Source of the DNA: Calliopum simillimum | Lineage: Eukaryota > Arthropoda > Insecta > Diptera > Lauxaniidae | DNA: 64,000 nt | Direction: 5' to 3' | NCBI GenBank assembly: GCA_951812925.1 | Contig: OX638368.1 | Coordinates: 81,202,909 to 81,266,908 of the forward strand | Shown: in pieces, positions 10,487-20,246 of the stretch | Numbering within the stretch: position 1 is the stretch's first letter | Layout: each line of letters opens with the position of its first letter | Notes under the pieces: model-generated | What the model saw: the letters and a program-made list of their open reading frames with translations, nothing else | Databases searched by the model: none | Told to the model about the DNA's origin: nothing | Position numbers and translations under genes: made by a program

Positions 10487-10665
10487 CTAGTGGGGTGTTA
10501 TCTTTCGTCTGGCCAAAAATTAAATACCATATACTGCACCATTTTAAAATTTTTGACTTGTGTGGGAAGTGCCACACCCCCTTGTCCGAATTAACATAAT
10601 TTTTGCTCAGAACTTGGAACTTCTATTCCTAGTACCTGCTATATTTGGTTGCATTCCCATAATAA
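10487..10665 (+). repeat. DINE-like element, end fragment
   Basis: CACTAGTGGGGTGTTATC followed by CTGGCCAAAAATTAAATACC and a GTGCCACACCCCCTTGTCCG unit matches the start of the copy at 41068 (CTAGTAAGGGTGTTACC). Only the first ~180 bases are present. Confidence 0.7.
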
Positions 10666-11724
10666 CCCTTCACACCTCTCGGGGAAAATAGGGACAACCT
10701 CTTAGTTTTATCGCAGGAGTTTTTTTTTTATGTGACAAGAAAAAGACAAAAAGGAAAGCAGTGTCTTCATGTTTTTGGTTTTGTTTACGTTTCGGTAAAT
10801 TATACTAAGCAACAGTTTCAATTTTCAAATACTGTGTAATATGTAACACATTGCTGAGTGAAATTCTATCAAATATTGAACATTGCTTGAGGAATTTTTT
10901 ACATAGTACTTATAGTGTGGCTCCCTTTTTACAAAGTATGTATGTTTGAAACAACACACAGTTTTATTAAGAGAGTTAAGGTTGTACATATAAGAAACAA
11001 CAATCATATTTGAAAATTTATTCGTTTACTTACTACATCTCGCCATTTTCACATTAAAGAAACATGCAATACTTTTTCGCGGACATTGCCGTGTTAAACT
11101 TCATTGAAGACTTCAGCTATCGAATATTCGGTTGATAGTTGAACGTTTCGCTTACGATCACTTACCATCTCCCGCTGAGATATACGAAGAAAAAAAAAAA
11201 AATTACTAGCACATTATTAGTTTTCCTATTTGTCGTCTTGTTTATTGAAAGAATTGCGTGTGGAATGTGTAAATTATTCAATAACTGCACACATGACCGC
11301 ACAACAAAACGGTGAGCAAGAGTGGGAAGAATTAACAAACGCCACAGCTGAACGAAAACAGCACAATTGCATGAATACTCATATGACCATGAGTTACCTA
11401 CCTCAGTCTTTAATTTTATGTGTATCTCTTTCTGTGACAACGTAAGAGGCCAACAAACGCACGACCGCATTCTTAAATGGACTTCGTAGATGTATGAGTC
11501 ATGGGGATAAAAGGCAAAACCACCCAAGGGGAAAATAAGTGCTTTAAAAAACCTACTGAAGTGCTTCCGCTCCGTAAGAACTATACTTTATTTTTAACAT
11601 TGCATGTCATAGGATGTAAGCGAGCAAAAGCTTACTGCAGCCTTACTAAAAAAAGAGTTTTTAAAGCGCTTATTTGTAATGCTGCGGTTAGCGTTTTTTC
11701 AATAAAATTAAAAAAGAGAAAAAA
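10666..11724. other. Gene-free stretch; one possible minus-strand splice donor at ~11165
   Basis: 10990-11520 is less repetitive than its surroundings. On the minus strand GGGAGATGGTAAGTGATCG near 11160-11178 is a good donor match and could end a non-coding upstream exon of the minus-strand gene at 747-1020. Nothing else supports this, and the open frame upstream has no recognisable protein features. Confidence 0.2.
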
Positions 11725-11830
11725 AAAACTGCCCGCACTAGGATTTGAATCCACGACCGTCCGCGTGCTAGATATTTTTACTTACATTTACCAACTCTTT
11801 AGACCGCTACACCAATGCCCGATGATATGA
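11725..11830 (-). repeat. tRNA-like SINE piece (A and B boxes)
   Basis: The minus strand reads GGGCATTGGTGTAGCGGTCT (A-box-like), then about 50 bases later GTGGATTCAAATCCTAG (B-box-like), then GCGGGCAG and a run of nine T (polymerase III terminator-like). The acceptor and T stems do not pair properly, so this is a tRNA-derived SINE or tRNA pseudogene rather than a working tRNA. Confidence 0.5.
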
Positions 11831-11908
11831 AGATGTATTAAATTTGTATATTAAGCAAATGTTGTTCAAACAGAATTTGACTTACGAATGCTCCTACACC
11901 CTTTCATA

Positions 11909-12346
11909 TAGTGATCAGCAAACCAAGACCAAGTCCATAGCAGTCTTGGTCTTGGTCTTTTTCTTGCACATTGAGTCTTGGTCTTGGTTTTGATATTGAG
12001 TCTTGGTCTTGATCTTGCTCATTAAGTCTTGGTCTTGAAAAAATTTTCAGAGATAGTTAGTATTCAAAAACATATTATTCCAAAGCAGTTGGGTTTTTAA
12101 GATGCCAAAATTTAAATCGAGAGATGATTTTATCTTCAAAACGGGCGTGAAACAACTTTTAACTATAAATTAGCAAGACTGAAAAGCAGTCTTGGTCTTG
12201 ACAATTATCGTGAGCAAGACCAAGACCAAGACTAAGACCATAGCAGTCTTGGTCTTGCAAAAATATCAGCGTCTTGGTCTTGTTCTCGCAAAATTAGCAA
12301 GACCAAGAACATGACGCAAGACCAAGACTAATTTTGCTCTTCACTA
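11909..12346. mobile_element. hAT-type MITE with AAGACC-array ends
   Basis: The termini are TAGTGATCAGCAAA and the inverse of TAGTGAAGAGCAAA, flanked by identical 8-bp CTTTCATA at 11901-11908 and 12347-12354. The outer ~150 bp at each end consist almost wholly of AAGACC/GGTCTT hexamers switching orientation every 10-40 bases. The middle (12050-12170) is unique. No coding sequence. Confidence 0.88.
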
Positions 12347-12354
12347 CTTTCATA

Positions 12355-12725
12355 GAATCATTGTGCAATCAGTTTCAATTCAATTGATCAAAAGTAAATA
12401 AATAAGAGGGAGGAAAAAAGAAAAGGGAAATAAAAAAGGTTGAATAAAAATATTTTAATAAAAAAAAAAATAGAGCAAAAAAATAAAATAAAGCAAAAAA
12501 AAAATCACCCGGGCAGAGTTCGAACTCACGTTCTTCTTACTGGAGCCTTATATGGAATCATTGTGTAATCAATTTCAATTCAATTAAAGAAAGGTAAATT
12601 AATAAGAGAAAGGAAAATAGAAAAGTGAAATAAAAGATGCTGAAAAAAAAAATAAAGCAAAAAAAGTAAAAAAAAGCAACAAAAAAAAAAAAAATCACCG
12701 GGCTGGGTTCGAACTCAAAAAATCA
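12355..12725 (-). repeat. Two tandem ~190-bp units with tRNA-like B boxes
   Basis: 12355-12548 and 12549-12725 are direct copies (AATCATTGTGCAATCA, purine-rich body, AAAAATCACC). Each ends, on the minus strand, in GAGTTCGAACTCTGCCC-like or GAGTTCGAACCCAGCCC-like sequence, a B-box consensus. They are likely fragments of a tRNA-derived SINE, with the A box missing. Confidence 0.55.
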
Positions 12726-12899
12726 TTGTGAAAGTGCTTCTAAATTTCTATGGGGACAAGCACTTTTGAAGTCCTTGGATTAGAAGCGCTAGAAATTTTT
12801 CCTCTTGGGCATTATCAGATAAATAGATTTTATAACAAATAGAAAGTGACAAATATATGTATATGTTTTATCTGTCAATTTATATTCTTAGGCAATAGG

Positions 12900-14425
12900 C
12901 GTTTTTCTTTTTTATGTTCAGAGTAGAGCTCTGAACAGAGCGTGAGCACGTCGAGTATAACCTGAACAAAGCACTCAGAGCGCTCTGATTTATTTATGAA
13001 ACACACTTGAACATTTTTCTATTGAAAGCCGCACACAGGTGCAAATCGAAGTAAAAGCTGGCCAAAAATGTAATTCTGAACGTAAAATTTGAAAATTAGT
13101 TTCCAGGCACTAAGGATAGTAATTGCAACTTTTGAGCAAAAATAAGTTGAGTTCGGACAAGGAGGCGTGGCGCCTCCCATATAAGCAAAAGTTTAAAAAT
13201 GCTATTGAAAGCGTTTTTTGAGATAAGCCTTCCAAATTTAATTCAGATACTAAGAATATTAAACGCAAGCTTCGAGCAAAAACTACGCGAACTCAGACAG
13301 GAGGGCGTGGTACCTCCCATATAAATAAAAGTTCCAAATCGCAATACCGAAAGCATTTTTTGAGATAATCCGTCCAAATTTTACTCAGATACTAAGAATA
13401 TTAAATGAAAACATTGAGCCAAAACTAGGCGAACACTGACCGGAGGGCATGGCGCCTCCCATATAAATAAAAAATTCAAAATGCAACACAGCCATTCCAT
13501 GCCTTGCGTAACAAGATCTGCAACACTCTTCCGATTTCGCTGAAATTTGGTACATGGTTTTGCTTCATGCCTAGTGTTTTAGAAAATTTTGCGATTTTTT
13601 TCGTGGCTTGTGGAAGTGTGCCAAGAGTGGAAAAATCGGTAAATTGTGACAAACTCTCCTCAAATAATTGTCAATAATTTAGACATTTTTTAACCGATAA
13701 ATTTTTTCGTATTTGATAAAAAGTACTAAATTTACTACTATTTACGTACTAAACTATAAAAAACGTACCCAGGTACAACTTTTTTACCTTCCAAAACATA
13801 TTTTTTGGAAAAAAAAAATTTCTTTCATATGACAAAATTTCAAGAAGGTACCTTTCAAACTACGGCTGCAATTTTATTAAGAGCATCCAGACTGGTAGAA
13901 TCTCTCACTGTGAGCAAGCATAGAAAGCAAACGAGCGCCTATGAGTACCCAATTTTGCACCAATTATAGAAAATCATTTGGCAATAAGACCCCGTTGTCG
14001 CCAGAGTGTTAGTGGGTGGAAGTTTTTTTGTAGCTCTATGACTCTGTAATTTGTATATCTCGCGGCTAACCTTACATTATGTATGCAAAAACCGCTAATA
14101 TTTTCTAATTTAGTATCGATAATCATTTTTTACGTACGTGGGGTGGTGCCCTCATTATAATCTAATGACTTTTTTAACATTATTTTGTTTTGGAAACCAA
14201 TAACAATGCAAAGAATTCAACCAAATTATTTAATTTATTTTTTTTTTTTTACTTCAAAATAATTAGCACAGTCCTAAATCAATTTTGTTTTATTTTATTT
14301 CGATAATTTTTCTTCTTTCAAATGTCAATTTTGATGTGATCCGTCTTTTACTCTGAATGCTCGATTGTTTCATTCTGAGGTCATAGAGCGCGCTCTGATT
14401 TCACTCTGAACGAAAAAAGAAACAC
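12900..14425. mobile_element. Possible TIR element holding a GGCGTGGC tandem array
   Basis: The left end (TTTCTTTTTTATGTTCAGAG, ~12904) and right end (inverse of TTTCTTTTTTCGTTCAGAGT, to ~14422) are inverted, and CAGAGCGC-type words occur near both. No target duplication was found. The interior holds three DINE-type units (13135-13480) and non-coding AT-rich DNA. Confidence 0.4.
13135..13480. repeat. Three ~140-bp tandem units with CGTGGCGCCTCCCATAT core
   Basis: Units around 13160, 13303 and 13444 share GGAGGCGTGGCGCCTCCCAT, TTTTTTGAGATAA and TACTAAGAATATTAAA. The same unit recurs at 28048-28340, 41140-41300 and 47913-48210 inside DINE-like elements. Confidence 0.75.
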
Positions 14426-14427
14426 AA

Positions 14428-15078
14428 CCCAGCAGAAAATAAAACTACCACCTTCAGAAGTGTAGTAATCCTTGGATGTTCCGAAAAGTAGTGAAAAAAC
14501 GAACTACTCCTTTTCGGATTGATTAAGAAGCTCAAAAACGATGTACACAATATTTTCGTTTGATTTCGGGCTTATTTCAGTAACCGACTGCGCTCGTATT
14601 TTTATTTTCATTTTATAATTTTTCGAATTGAAGATATACAATGATGTTCTGTACAGACTGCGCCTTCCAATTAAAGGCATAAAACTATGTTTTGTACAGA
14701 TTGCGGCTTCCAATAGAAGACATAAAATGATGTTTTATAGCAAAGAAATTCAGAGACACACATTCGATTTCAATAGCCAAAAAGAAGACACTCGATTGCC
14801 GAGTGTTCCGATTGCACCTTGTTGTAGAAGGCAACAAAGGAATGATACGATGAGCGGTCAGCGTTGAACAAAACATGCTTTACTGAATAAGCTTTAAATT
14901 GTCATTCTAGAAGCACCTTCTGGTACTTCTATGTACTATGTTACGACTTATCTTATCTTAATAATAAGAGCGACGGGCGATGTGTGCAAAGTGTTTTCTG
15001 ATGTGGCAATGGAATGATTCGAACAACGAAAGGAATGTGCCAAACAGCTATGTTTGGATGATCGAACTTTCTGCTGGG
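14428..15078. mobile_element. MITE with TIR CCCAGCAGAAA
   Basis: CCCAGCAGAAAATAAAAC at 14428 and the inverse of CCCAGCAGAAAGTTCG ending 15078 bound 651 bp. Inside, 14636-14745 holds two ~55-bp direct repeats (GTACAGACTGCGCCTTCCAA / GTACAGATTGCGGCTTCCAA). Reading frames here are short and unlike known proteins. The target duplication is unclear. Confidence 0.55.
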
Positions 15079-15503
15079 AAATTATTGCCGCTACACCCAA
15101 TGGCCAGACCGTTTAAGAACCTGTATCAAAGAAAAAGGCCATTATTTTGAATAATTTTTTGTATTTTTAGAAAGGTTATCTTTAAATTAAAAAATAAAAA
15201 TTGCGAAATAATTTAAAAACTCGTTTCTTTAATTTGTACAGCATACTTAGTGTGTAACAGAATTTATGGCACGACTAGGTATGAAAAATTTTCGCAATTG
15301 ATCGAATAACTAATAAATTTTTAGGAAAAATATAAAATACAATTATCTGTTCAAAGCAATTTTCTAATGCTTAAACGAGTTTGCCTCTTAAACATCGCAA
15401 CACTGCATGTCTAAATGTTTTCATGTACATTAAACACTGCTGTCGTCTGTCTTTTTCATTCCTTCAACGCCAATTATGTACAATACAACTTTTAAGTTAT
15501 CTC

Positions 15504-15540
<37 letters not shown>

Positions 15541-15562
15541 AATACAAACTAAATAAAATACA
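15079..15562. other. Gene-free stretch ending in a 29-A run
   Basis: AT-rich, no supported gene. A pure A29 tract at 15504-15532 lies just before the DINE-like element. It may be the tail of a retroposon, but no matching head was recognised. Confidence 0.4.
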
Positions 15563-16618
15563 ACTAGTAAGGGTGTTATCTTCAGCATGGCCAAAAATTA
15601 AATACCCTACACCTTATACAACAATATTTCTGATTAACTCTATCAATATATCGTTTTAAAATTTATGTTTCCGTAGTACGCTGCACGCTCTCCTTTTAAG
15701 TTTGCATAGTTTTACTTTAAAATAAATTTCCGGTATTTGTGTGAAAATTTGTTATGTTGAATTTAACCAAAGGTTTTTGGGATCGTGAAGTTATTGTTAG
15801 AGCTTTCACAAGCAATATAGTGTCTGTGTGAAATTTAGTTACATTACGCTTGCTGTATGGGTATTGATTTTGAAGATCTTGCTGTATGGGAGCTGACACG
15901 CCTAATTGCATTTATTTTCTGCTCAGAGTTTGTAATAACCTAACCGACTTCGCCGATATTGAAATCGGTCCCCTGCTCAACTGCCTCAATAGAACAAACT
16001 TGATATAAACATCAAGTTCAAGTTATTTATTGAGACAAAAAAAAAAACATGCTACGATGCAAAAATGGAATATACGTATTAGTAAAATGTAAATTGATTG
16101 CAGCATTTAAGTTTTAAAATTATGCTCTTGCTACTTAAAATTAATGAAGAAAAAATTGTATCTTAAAACTAATAACACAAGTTTGAGCCTATTTATTTTT
16201 AAGTAATAGGTAATAGCTCGAGATTATTCTACGTTTTTCTTAAAAAGTTTCGTCAAAGTTACTTTAAGATTGTACTTTACATATTGATTAACTTTTTCAT
16301 GCAAGTCGGTACTGTAATGGTACGGTACAAACGAAAGAGTCCAGTGTAAGCTTGCGATGTTATATGTAGAGGTGTCCGTTGCGCTATCAGCATCAAATTT
16401 CATTATGTTTACCAATATATTAACCTTAATCTCTATATCTGATCCAGCATTTTTTCTACTCCAACTCTGAAGTCGCTAAATTATAAATTTACTGCCAAAG
16501 GTCACGGAAACTTCCAAATTGGTGCCAGTTCACTAAACAAAATATAACGTTGCTTATCTAGGGGCGTTACAAACGGAAGGACAAAGTGAATATACCCTGG
16601 GTAGTTATAGGGTATTAA
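15563..16618 (+). mobile_element. DINE-like (Helentron-type) element, diverged
   Basis: It begins CTAGTAAGGGTGTTATC with GCATGGCCAAAAATTAAATA, and ends GGACAAAGTGAATATACCCT GGG, then TATAGGGTATTAAAA. These are the two ends of the family seen complete at 47515-48290. The interior is longer and diverged, so secondary insertions are likely. Confidence 0.6.
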
Positions 16619-17346
16619 AATTTAACTGTATCCATAAGATACTTAACTTAAGCACACTGATTGAGTTGTGGCGGAACATAGGAGTCTAGCAACATTAAAA
16701 ACTATCTACAAACGGCGACAACAGCAACGGCACCAAGCAGCAGAATAAACAAACAAGTTCAAGTAGATAAAAATTGCTGACTGTAAAAATTCCAACGAAT
16801 TCAACTTTTTCTTCATTTCACTTTTATAGATACTCTTTTCTTTTTTTCTTTGTTTCAAAGTTAAAAATGGGTCGCTAACGGTATAATGAATAAATCAAAT
16901 TTTAATTTCATTATTGTATTTATATTGCAGTGATTTTTATTAACCAGACAATGAAATGAAATGTAAACGTTAAATGTCAAACTGTTCCGTTTTCCCATGA
17001 ACTTATCTTATCTGTGTTCACAAAAATTAAATATGTACCTACTGTATAAGTGGTACTTCATATTCCAAGTTCAATCAAAACATTACTATAATCATATATC
17101 TTATCTTTATGTAAACTAAGTTTGTAATTTTGAACTTGTTTCCGATCAGTTATTTATTAATATTATTTCCGGGTCCGAAAACTTTGCAATATTTGCTTGA
17201 TAGACTCACTAGTGCTTGTTATCTCACTTTTGTCGGGTATACAATAGACTGATTAAAATTTATTTTTTTTTGATTTTCCACGCCCAAAATCTGAAAGAGG
17301 GTGTCAAAAAAGTGAGCTGAGATTTTTTTCAAGTTTTTTGAAGGTC
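16619..17346. other. No gene seen
   Basis: AT-rich intergenic or intronic sequence. There is a short CAACAGCAACGGCACCAAGC stretch near 16720, but no open frame around it. Confidence 0.4.
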
Positions 17347-17354
17347 ATTTAAAG

Positions 17355-17751
17355 CAAGGGTGTCAGCGTAGAATAAAAGTGAGCCAATTTTGGCTCGCCT
17401 ACAAAAACAAGAATATTTCACAAATTTTTTAAATTTCTGAGGACAATAACACACACGAAAAATGTTTGTTGTTTTTTTTTTTTTGAGCTCGTCAAAATTC
17501 GCGGTGTTAAAATATTTATGAAAAATTGTTTTTGTTGTAAAAAAACAACAAATATTTTTCGTGTGTGTTGTAGTTCTCAGAAATTTAAAAAATTATTGAA
17601 ATATTGTTGTTGTTGCAAACGAGCCACCAAAAAACAACAAAAAAATAGGTTTTGTGATTGTTGTAGTTCGAGGAATTCGAAGTTGTTGTAAAAGCGAAAA
17701 TTTTGCGCTGACTGCGCTTGGCTCAGTGATTTGAAAACGCTGACACCCTTG
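17355..17751. mobile_element. hAT-type MITE, TIR CAAGGGTGTCAGCGT
   Basis: CAAGGGTGTCAGCGT at 17355 and its inverse ending 17751 are flanked by 8-bp ATTTAAAG (17347-17354) and ATTTAGAG (17752-17759), one mismatch. An inner inverted pair, ACACACACGAAAAATGTTTG at ~17450 and its inverse at ~17552, makes a second stem. The CAAGGGTGTC terminus is typical of hAT. Confidence 0.85.
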
Positions 17752-17759
17752 ATTTAGAG

Positions 17760-18360
17760 GTGGCGCACCGTCGACTTATGCAATATCGTACGATCTCAAA
17801 AATGCTCGGAATGAGTCGTACGATATGTCAAATTTTTCGTCTTGAATCAGGGTATATAAAAAAATAAAAATTGGAACCTAAAATCAACGCCATATTGTTT
17901 TTTTTTTACCTAAAATACCCTCAAAAAAAGTTTTTTTCGAAAAATCACACAAGGAAAAATTTTTTGGAACATATTAGCCCATTATATCCTGTTCTTATGG
18001 GTCTTTGTGACCCCTAAGGAAATTTTTCTTATAATATTTTTGAAGAGCATTTTAACCCATTATATAATGGGTCTTACTAAACCTCTACCCTGTAAAAACC
18101 GATAATTGATGAACTTGAACTTCGATACCTACAAACTTGGGTTTTTCATTTTACAATTTTTTAACGCCATAACTCAGTAAATTTTTGAAATTTTCAAGTG
18201 ATTGAGGTGTCATTTTATTCATAATATATTTTTTTAAAAAATGCAATAAAAACCGTTTTTTGATTTTGTGAAGATAAGGTCTGTTTTCTTCAGGACGGTC
18301 ACATTTAGAGTTTTAGTGGGGTGATATTTTGAAAATACGTTTTTTTATCTTTTTTATATA
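17760..18360. other. No gene seen
   Basis: AT-rich with many T runs and no supported feature. Confidence 0.4.
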
Positions 18361-18712
18361 ACTACCTTGGCGTCGCACTATATTAAATGCCGAGCTACAT
18401 CAAAAATGCAATCAGAGGGCTATAGCAAACGAGGTCAAGCTGCGCAAATGGGGATGGATTGGTCACACTCTCCGGAAACCACACAGCGAAGTTTGTCGCC
18501 AGGCTCTTGAGTGGAATCCACTAGGCAGTAGAGCACGTGGTAGACCCAAAACCAACTGGAAAAGGTCGCTGGAAAAGGAAATCCAAGAAGCGGGAAAGTC
18601 GTGGCAAGAGATCAAAGTCATCGCAATGGATCGCGACGAATGAAGATGTTTCATATTGGCCCTATGCTCCTCCTAGGAGTACCTTGAGTCACGACTCCGT
18701 TTTTTTTTGAAT
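18361..18712 (+). pseudogene. RTE-clade LINE, reverse transcriptase C-terminal end
   Basis: The plus frame from ~18385 reads NEVKLRKWGWIGHTLRKPHS, CRQALEWNPLGSRARGRPKT and NWKRSLEKEIQEAGKSW to AMDRDE and a TGA. After the stop the frame continues with RCFILALCSS. The RKWxWIGHTLRK and EWNPxGxxxRGRPxTxW signatures belong to the C-terminal tail of RTE-type LINE polymerases. Only the last ~100 codons are present, as expected of a 5'-truncated copy. Confidence 0.85.
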
Positions 18713-19061
18713 AAGTCTAGTAAACAAGTGATATTGTGATCACACAGTGGGATTAAGAGCGTGAAGTTAAATTCCATCGCTATCTTAGCAGAGACACAAA
18801 CTTAACAAATGACTTAACAGAGCATTGCCAGAACATTAATAGATCACCGTTAAAATGACGCTACAGGAGATTACGAGAGAAACAAATGGAATTTCCAATA
18901 TAATCAGAATGATCGTATCAATATGGGTGAAATAATAGCACATACAAAACCGTTTCAAACTATATATAACTAATACTATTACGGATTCTTTTTTTAAACA
19001 TAAGAACTTGTCCTTTGAGATTTATAGTTGTAATAACCGAACATAGTCGCTTGATCACTGG
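18713..19061. other. No gene seen
   Basis: No TIRs, tandem units or coding frames recognised. Confidence 0.35.
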
Positions 19062-19727
19062 TCACTCATTTCTAAAACGACATATCCGCTTTGTCCAGTT
19101 TCTTTTTTCTAAGGTATGGTTTTTATTTTCAAAAATAAGGACTTTTTGAATCAAAAACCCACTATGATGAACTGGGCGCTGGTCACTCATTTATGATTGT
19201 GCACGGATGAAATCAAATGCATTCCATAGAACATAAACCAAAACGAGGAACCAGCTTTGTGCAGTTTCTTTTTTCTAAGATGAGTTTTATTTTCAAAAAT
19301 ATGGACTTTTTGCACTAAAAACCCTATATGATGAACTGAGCGCTGGTCACTCATTTATGATTGTGCACGGACGAAACTAAATGCATTCCATAGAGCACGG
19401 AACACCGTTTAAAACGATATATCTGCTTTGTGGAGTTTCTTTTTTCTAAGGTATGATTTTTATTTTCAGACTTTTTGAATCAAAAACCCACTATGAAAAC
19501 TGGGCGCTGGTCACTCATTTATGATTGTGCACGGATGAAATCAAATGCATTCCATAAAACTTAAACCAAAACGAGGAACCAGCTTTGTGCAGTTTCTTTT
19601 TTCTAAGATATGATTTTTATTTTCAAAAATATGGACTTTTTGCACCAAAAACCCACTATAATAAACTGGGAGCACTCATTGTGCTCGGATGAAACCAAGT
19701 GCATTCCATAGAACATGGAACGGCTTT
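19062..19727 (+). repeat. ~165-bp tandem array, left part
   Basis: Four diverged units start near 19098, 19263, 19435 and 19592. They share GTTTCTTTTTTCTAAG, ATGGACTTTTTGCACC-like, ATGAACTGGGCGCTGGTCAC and ATTTATGATTGTGCACGGAT. Two more units in the same orientation lie at 24660-24945. The block between them, including the LINE, appears to have landed inside one array. Confidence 0.85.
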
Positions 19728-19975
19728 CAAAACGATTCTCAGTAAACATGTTATTTTTAATTAAACATAAAAATGTTTGGAAATTGTTATTTAATAACAC
19801 TAAGAAAATTTGTTTGAAAACAATTTGAAAATATTGTATAAAAACATTTGAAAAATATTGTATAAAAACATTTATAATAAGCTCTTTCCAAATGATTTTC
19901 ACAAACTTACTATGAAGGGTCCAATTTCTATTACTAAACAATTAAAATTCAAGAATTTCCAACTTTAACGATACC
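19728..19975. repeat. Fragment of the tRNA-like-bearing MITE seen at 44908-45593
   Basis: ACGATTCTCAGTAAACATG, TTTTTAATTAAACATAAAAA TG, TTTGGAAATTGTT and TGAAGGGTCCAATTTC recur in the same order at 45230-45480. The tRNA-like head is reduced to its last ~15 bases here. Confidence 0.7.
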
Positions 19976-20246
19976 ATGAGATGGCAGTACCTATGCCAAT
20001 TATCATTTCATTTTTTTTTCATTTATTTATATATAATATGCATTAGTACAATAAGAATATATTTCTTTTGCTGTACAACATAAATTGCGGTGGTCAATTA
20101 GTTACAAACGTTTAATTTAAAAAAGTAAAAACAAGCACATACATTTATAATATTAAAATTAAGTAAAAATAACTTAACAAATGAGCTGTTTGGATACTAA
20201 TAAATAAATAATTTATTAAAAACAAACATAGAGCTGGGGGACATAA

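Noticed and set aside
11162..11527. 121-codon minus-strand frame
   Set aside because: No domain, a poly-Phe run from a T tract, and no support beyond a chance donor site.
11725..11830. Functional intron-containing tRNA gene
   Set aside because: A and B boxes are present, but the T and acceptor stems fail to pair.
19062..19727. Possible CRISPR-like regular repeats
   Set aside because: Whole ~165-bp units repeat without short direct repeats plus unique spacers, and the genome is eukaryotic.
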